Shown here one piece after another: positions 5,376-5,482 of a stretch of 5,482 nucleotides of DNA; the stretch's first letter is position 1; every line of letters starts with the position of its first letter. Made by a program: the position numbers and the translations under genes. Source of the stretch: Oscillospiraceae bacterium (GTDB lineage Bacteria > Bacillota > Clostridia > Oscillospirales > Ruminococcaceae); assembly GCA_900768735.1 (NCBI GenBank), contig CAAGDZ010000131.1:1-5482 (forward strand), given 5' to 3'. A model generated the notes under the pieces. It was not told the origin of the DNA and ran no database searches. It was given only the letters and a program-made list of their open reading frames with translations.

Positions 5376-5482
5376 ACTGACTGTTCTCCGCGCGATTTAC
5401 AGGAATACGTATCACCGTCCTTAGCTTTTCCGGCGCGCATCTGCGCGGGTCGGAGAGATAAATCTCATGGTGGCGGCGCGTA
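5365..5482 (-). CDS. C-terminus of a GyrI-like small-molecule-binding domain protein (partial)
   Basis: Reading the minus strand from 5481 gives an open frame of 38 codons ending in TAG at 5367-5365. The peptide contains HHEIYLSDPRRCAPEKLRTV then IRIPV. The pattern EIYLSDPRR-x-APEKL-x-T is the characteristic C-terminus of stand-alone GyrI-like proteins, which form a barrel-like fold binding small molecules and are sometimes fused to regulators. The usual threonine after the double arginine is cysteine here, and about ten residues (NRAENSQSMT) extend past the domain's normal end. The start and most of the protein lie beyond the right edge. The stop sits inside the 3' end of the plus-strand small membrane gene, so the two genes converge and overlap. 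Confidence 0.78.
   Translation of the reverse strand, partial: TRRHHEIYLSDPRRCAPEKLRTVIRIPVNRAENSQSMT

Noticed and set aside
5434..5447. GC-rich palindrome CGCGCA-TC-TGCGCG
   Set aside because: It lies inside the conserved coding segment of the partial GyrI-like gene (codons for Arg-Arg-Cys-Ala) and is explained by codon choice; no T-tract follows.

Overview
The window looks like chromosomal DNA from a low-to-mid GC, Gram-positive anaerobe of the Clostridia, probably an Oscillospiraceae/Ruminococcaceae-type gut bacterium. Reasons: strong AGGAGG-type ribosome binding sites, AT-rich intergenic DNA with sigma-A-like promoters, intrinsic terminators, a dCache chemoreceptor of clostridial type, a solitary MsmX-type sugar-importer ATPase, and a small membrane-anchored protein that resembles the DUF4830 family of Firmicutes. 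The taxonomic guess is an inference. I see no mobile element, CRISPR array, tRNA or rRNA.

Layout. Positions 1-88 hold the tail of an upstream transcription unit, ending in a clear intrinsic terminator. Positions 89-339 are the control region of a chemoreceptor gene: a SigD (flagellar sigma)-type -10 octamer, a good extended -10 sigma-A promoter, a 5'-leader hairpin and a ribosome binding site that places the start at 340. The chemoreceptor (340-2418, +) is complete. A hairpin terminator separates it from a convergent MerR-family regulator with a GyrI-like ligand domain (2476-3267, -). The regulator's own promoter has the 19-bp spacer typical of MerR-controlled promoters. A bidirectional terminator at 3369-3392 ends the next minus-strand gene, an MsmX/UgpC-type ABC ATPase (3410-4552, -) standing alone without permease genes. 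The AT-rich 373-nt region 4553-4925 lies between this ATPase and a divergent small membrane-anchored gene (4926-5375, +), and carries several dyads and a 60-nt nested inverted repeat. The window ends inside a minus-strand gene whose C-terminus (stop at 5365) reads as a stand-alone GyrI-like domain protein. It overlaps the 3' end of the small membrane gene by 11 bp and is easily missed because its start lies outside the window.

How the genes fit together. These appear to be single-gene units rather than one operon: environmental sensing (chemoreceptor), ligand-responsive gene control (MerR-GyrI), shared energy supply for carbohydrate importers (MsmX), a small anchored protein of unknown function, and a second GyrI-like small-molecule binder. 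I do not see a clearly new multi-gene system. The points most worth a second look are the promoter architectures (SigD-like element, 19-bp MerR spacer), the structured ATPase leader region, and the convergent overlap at the right end.
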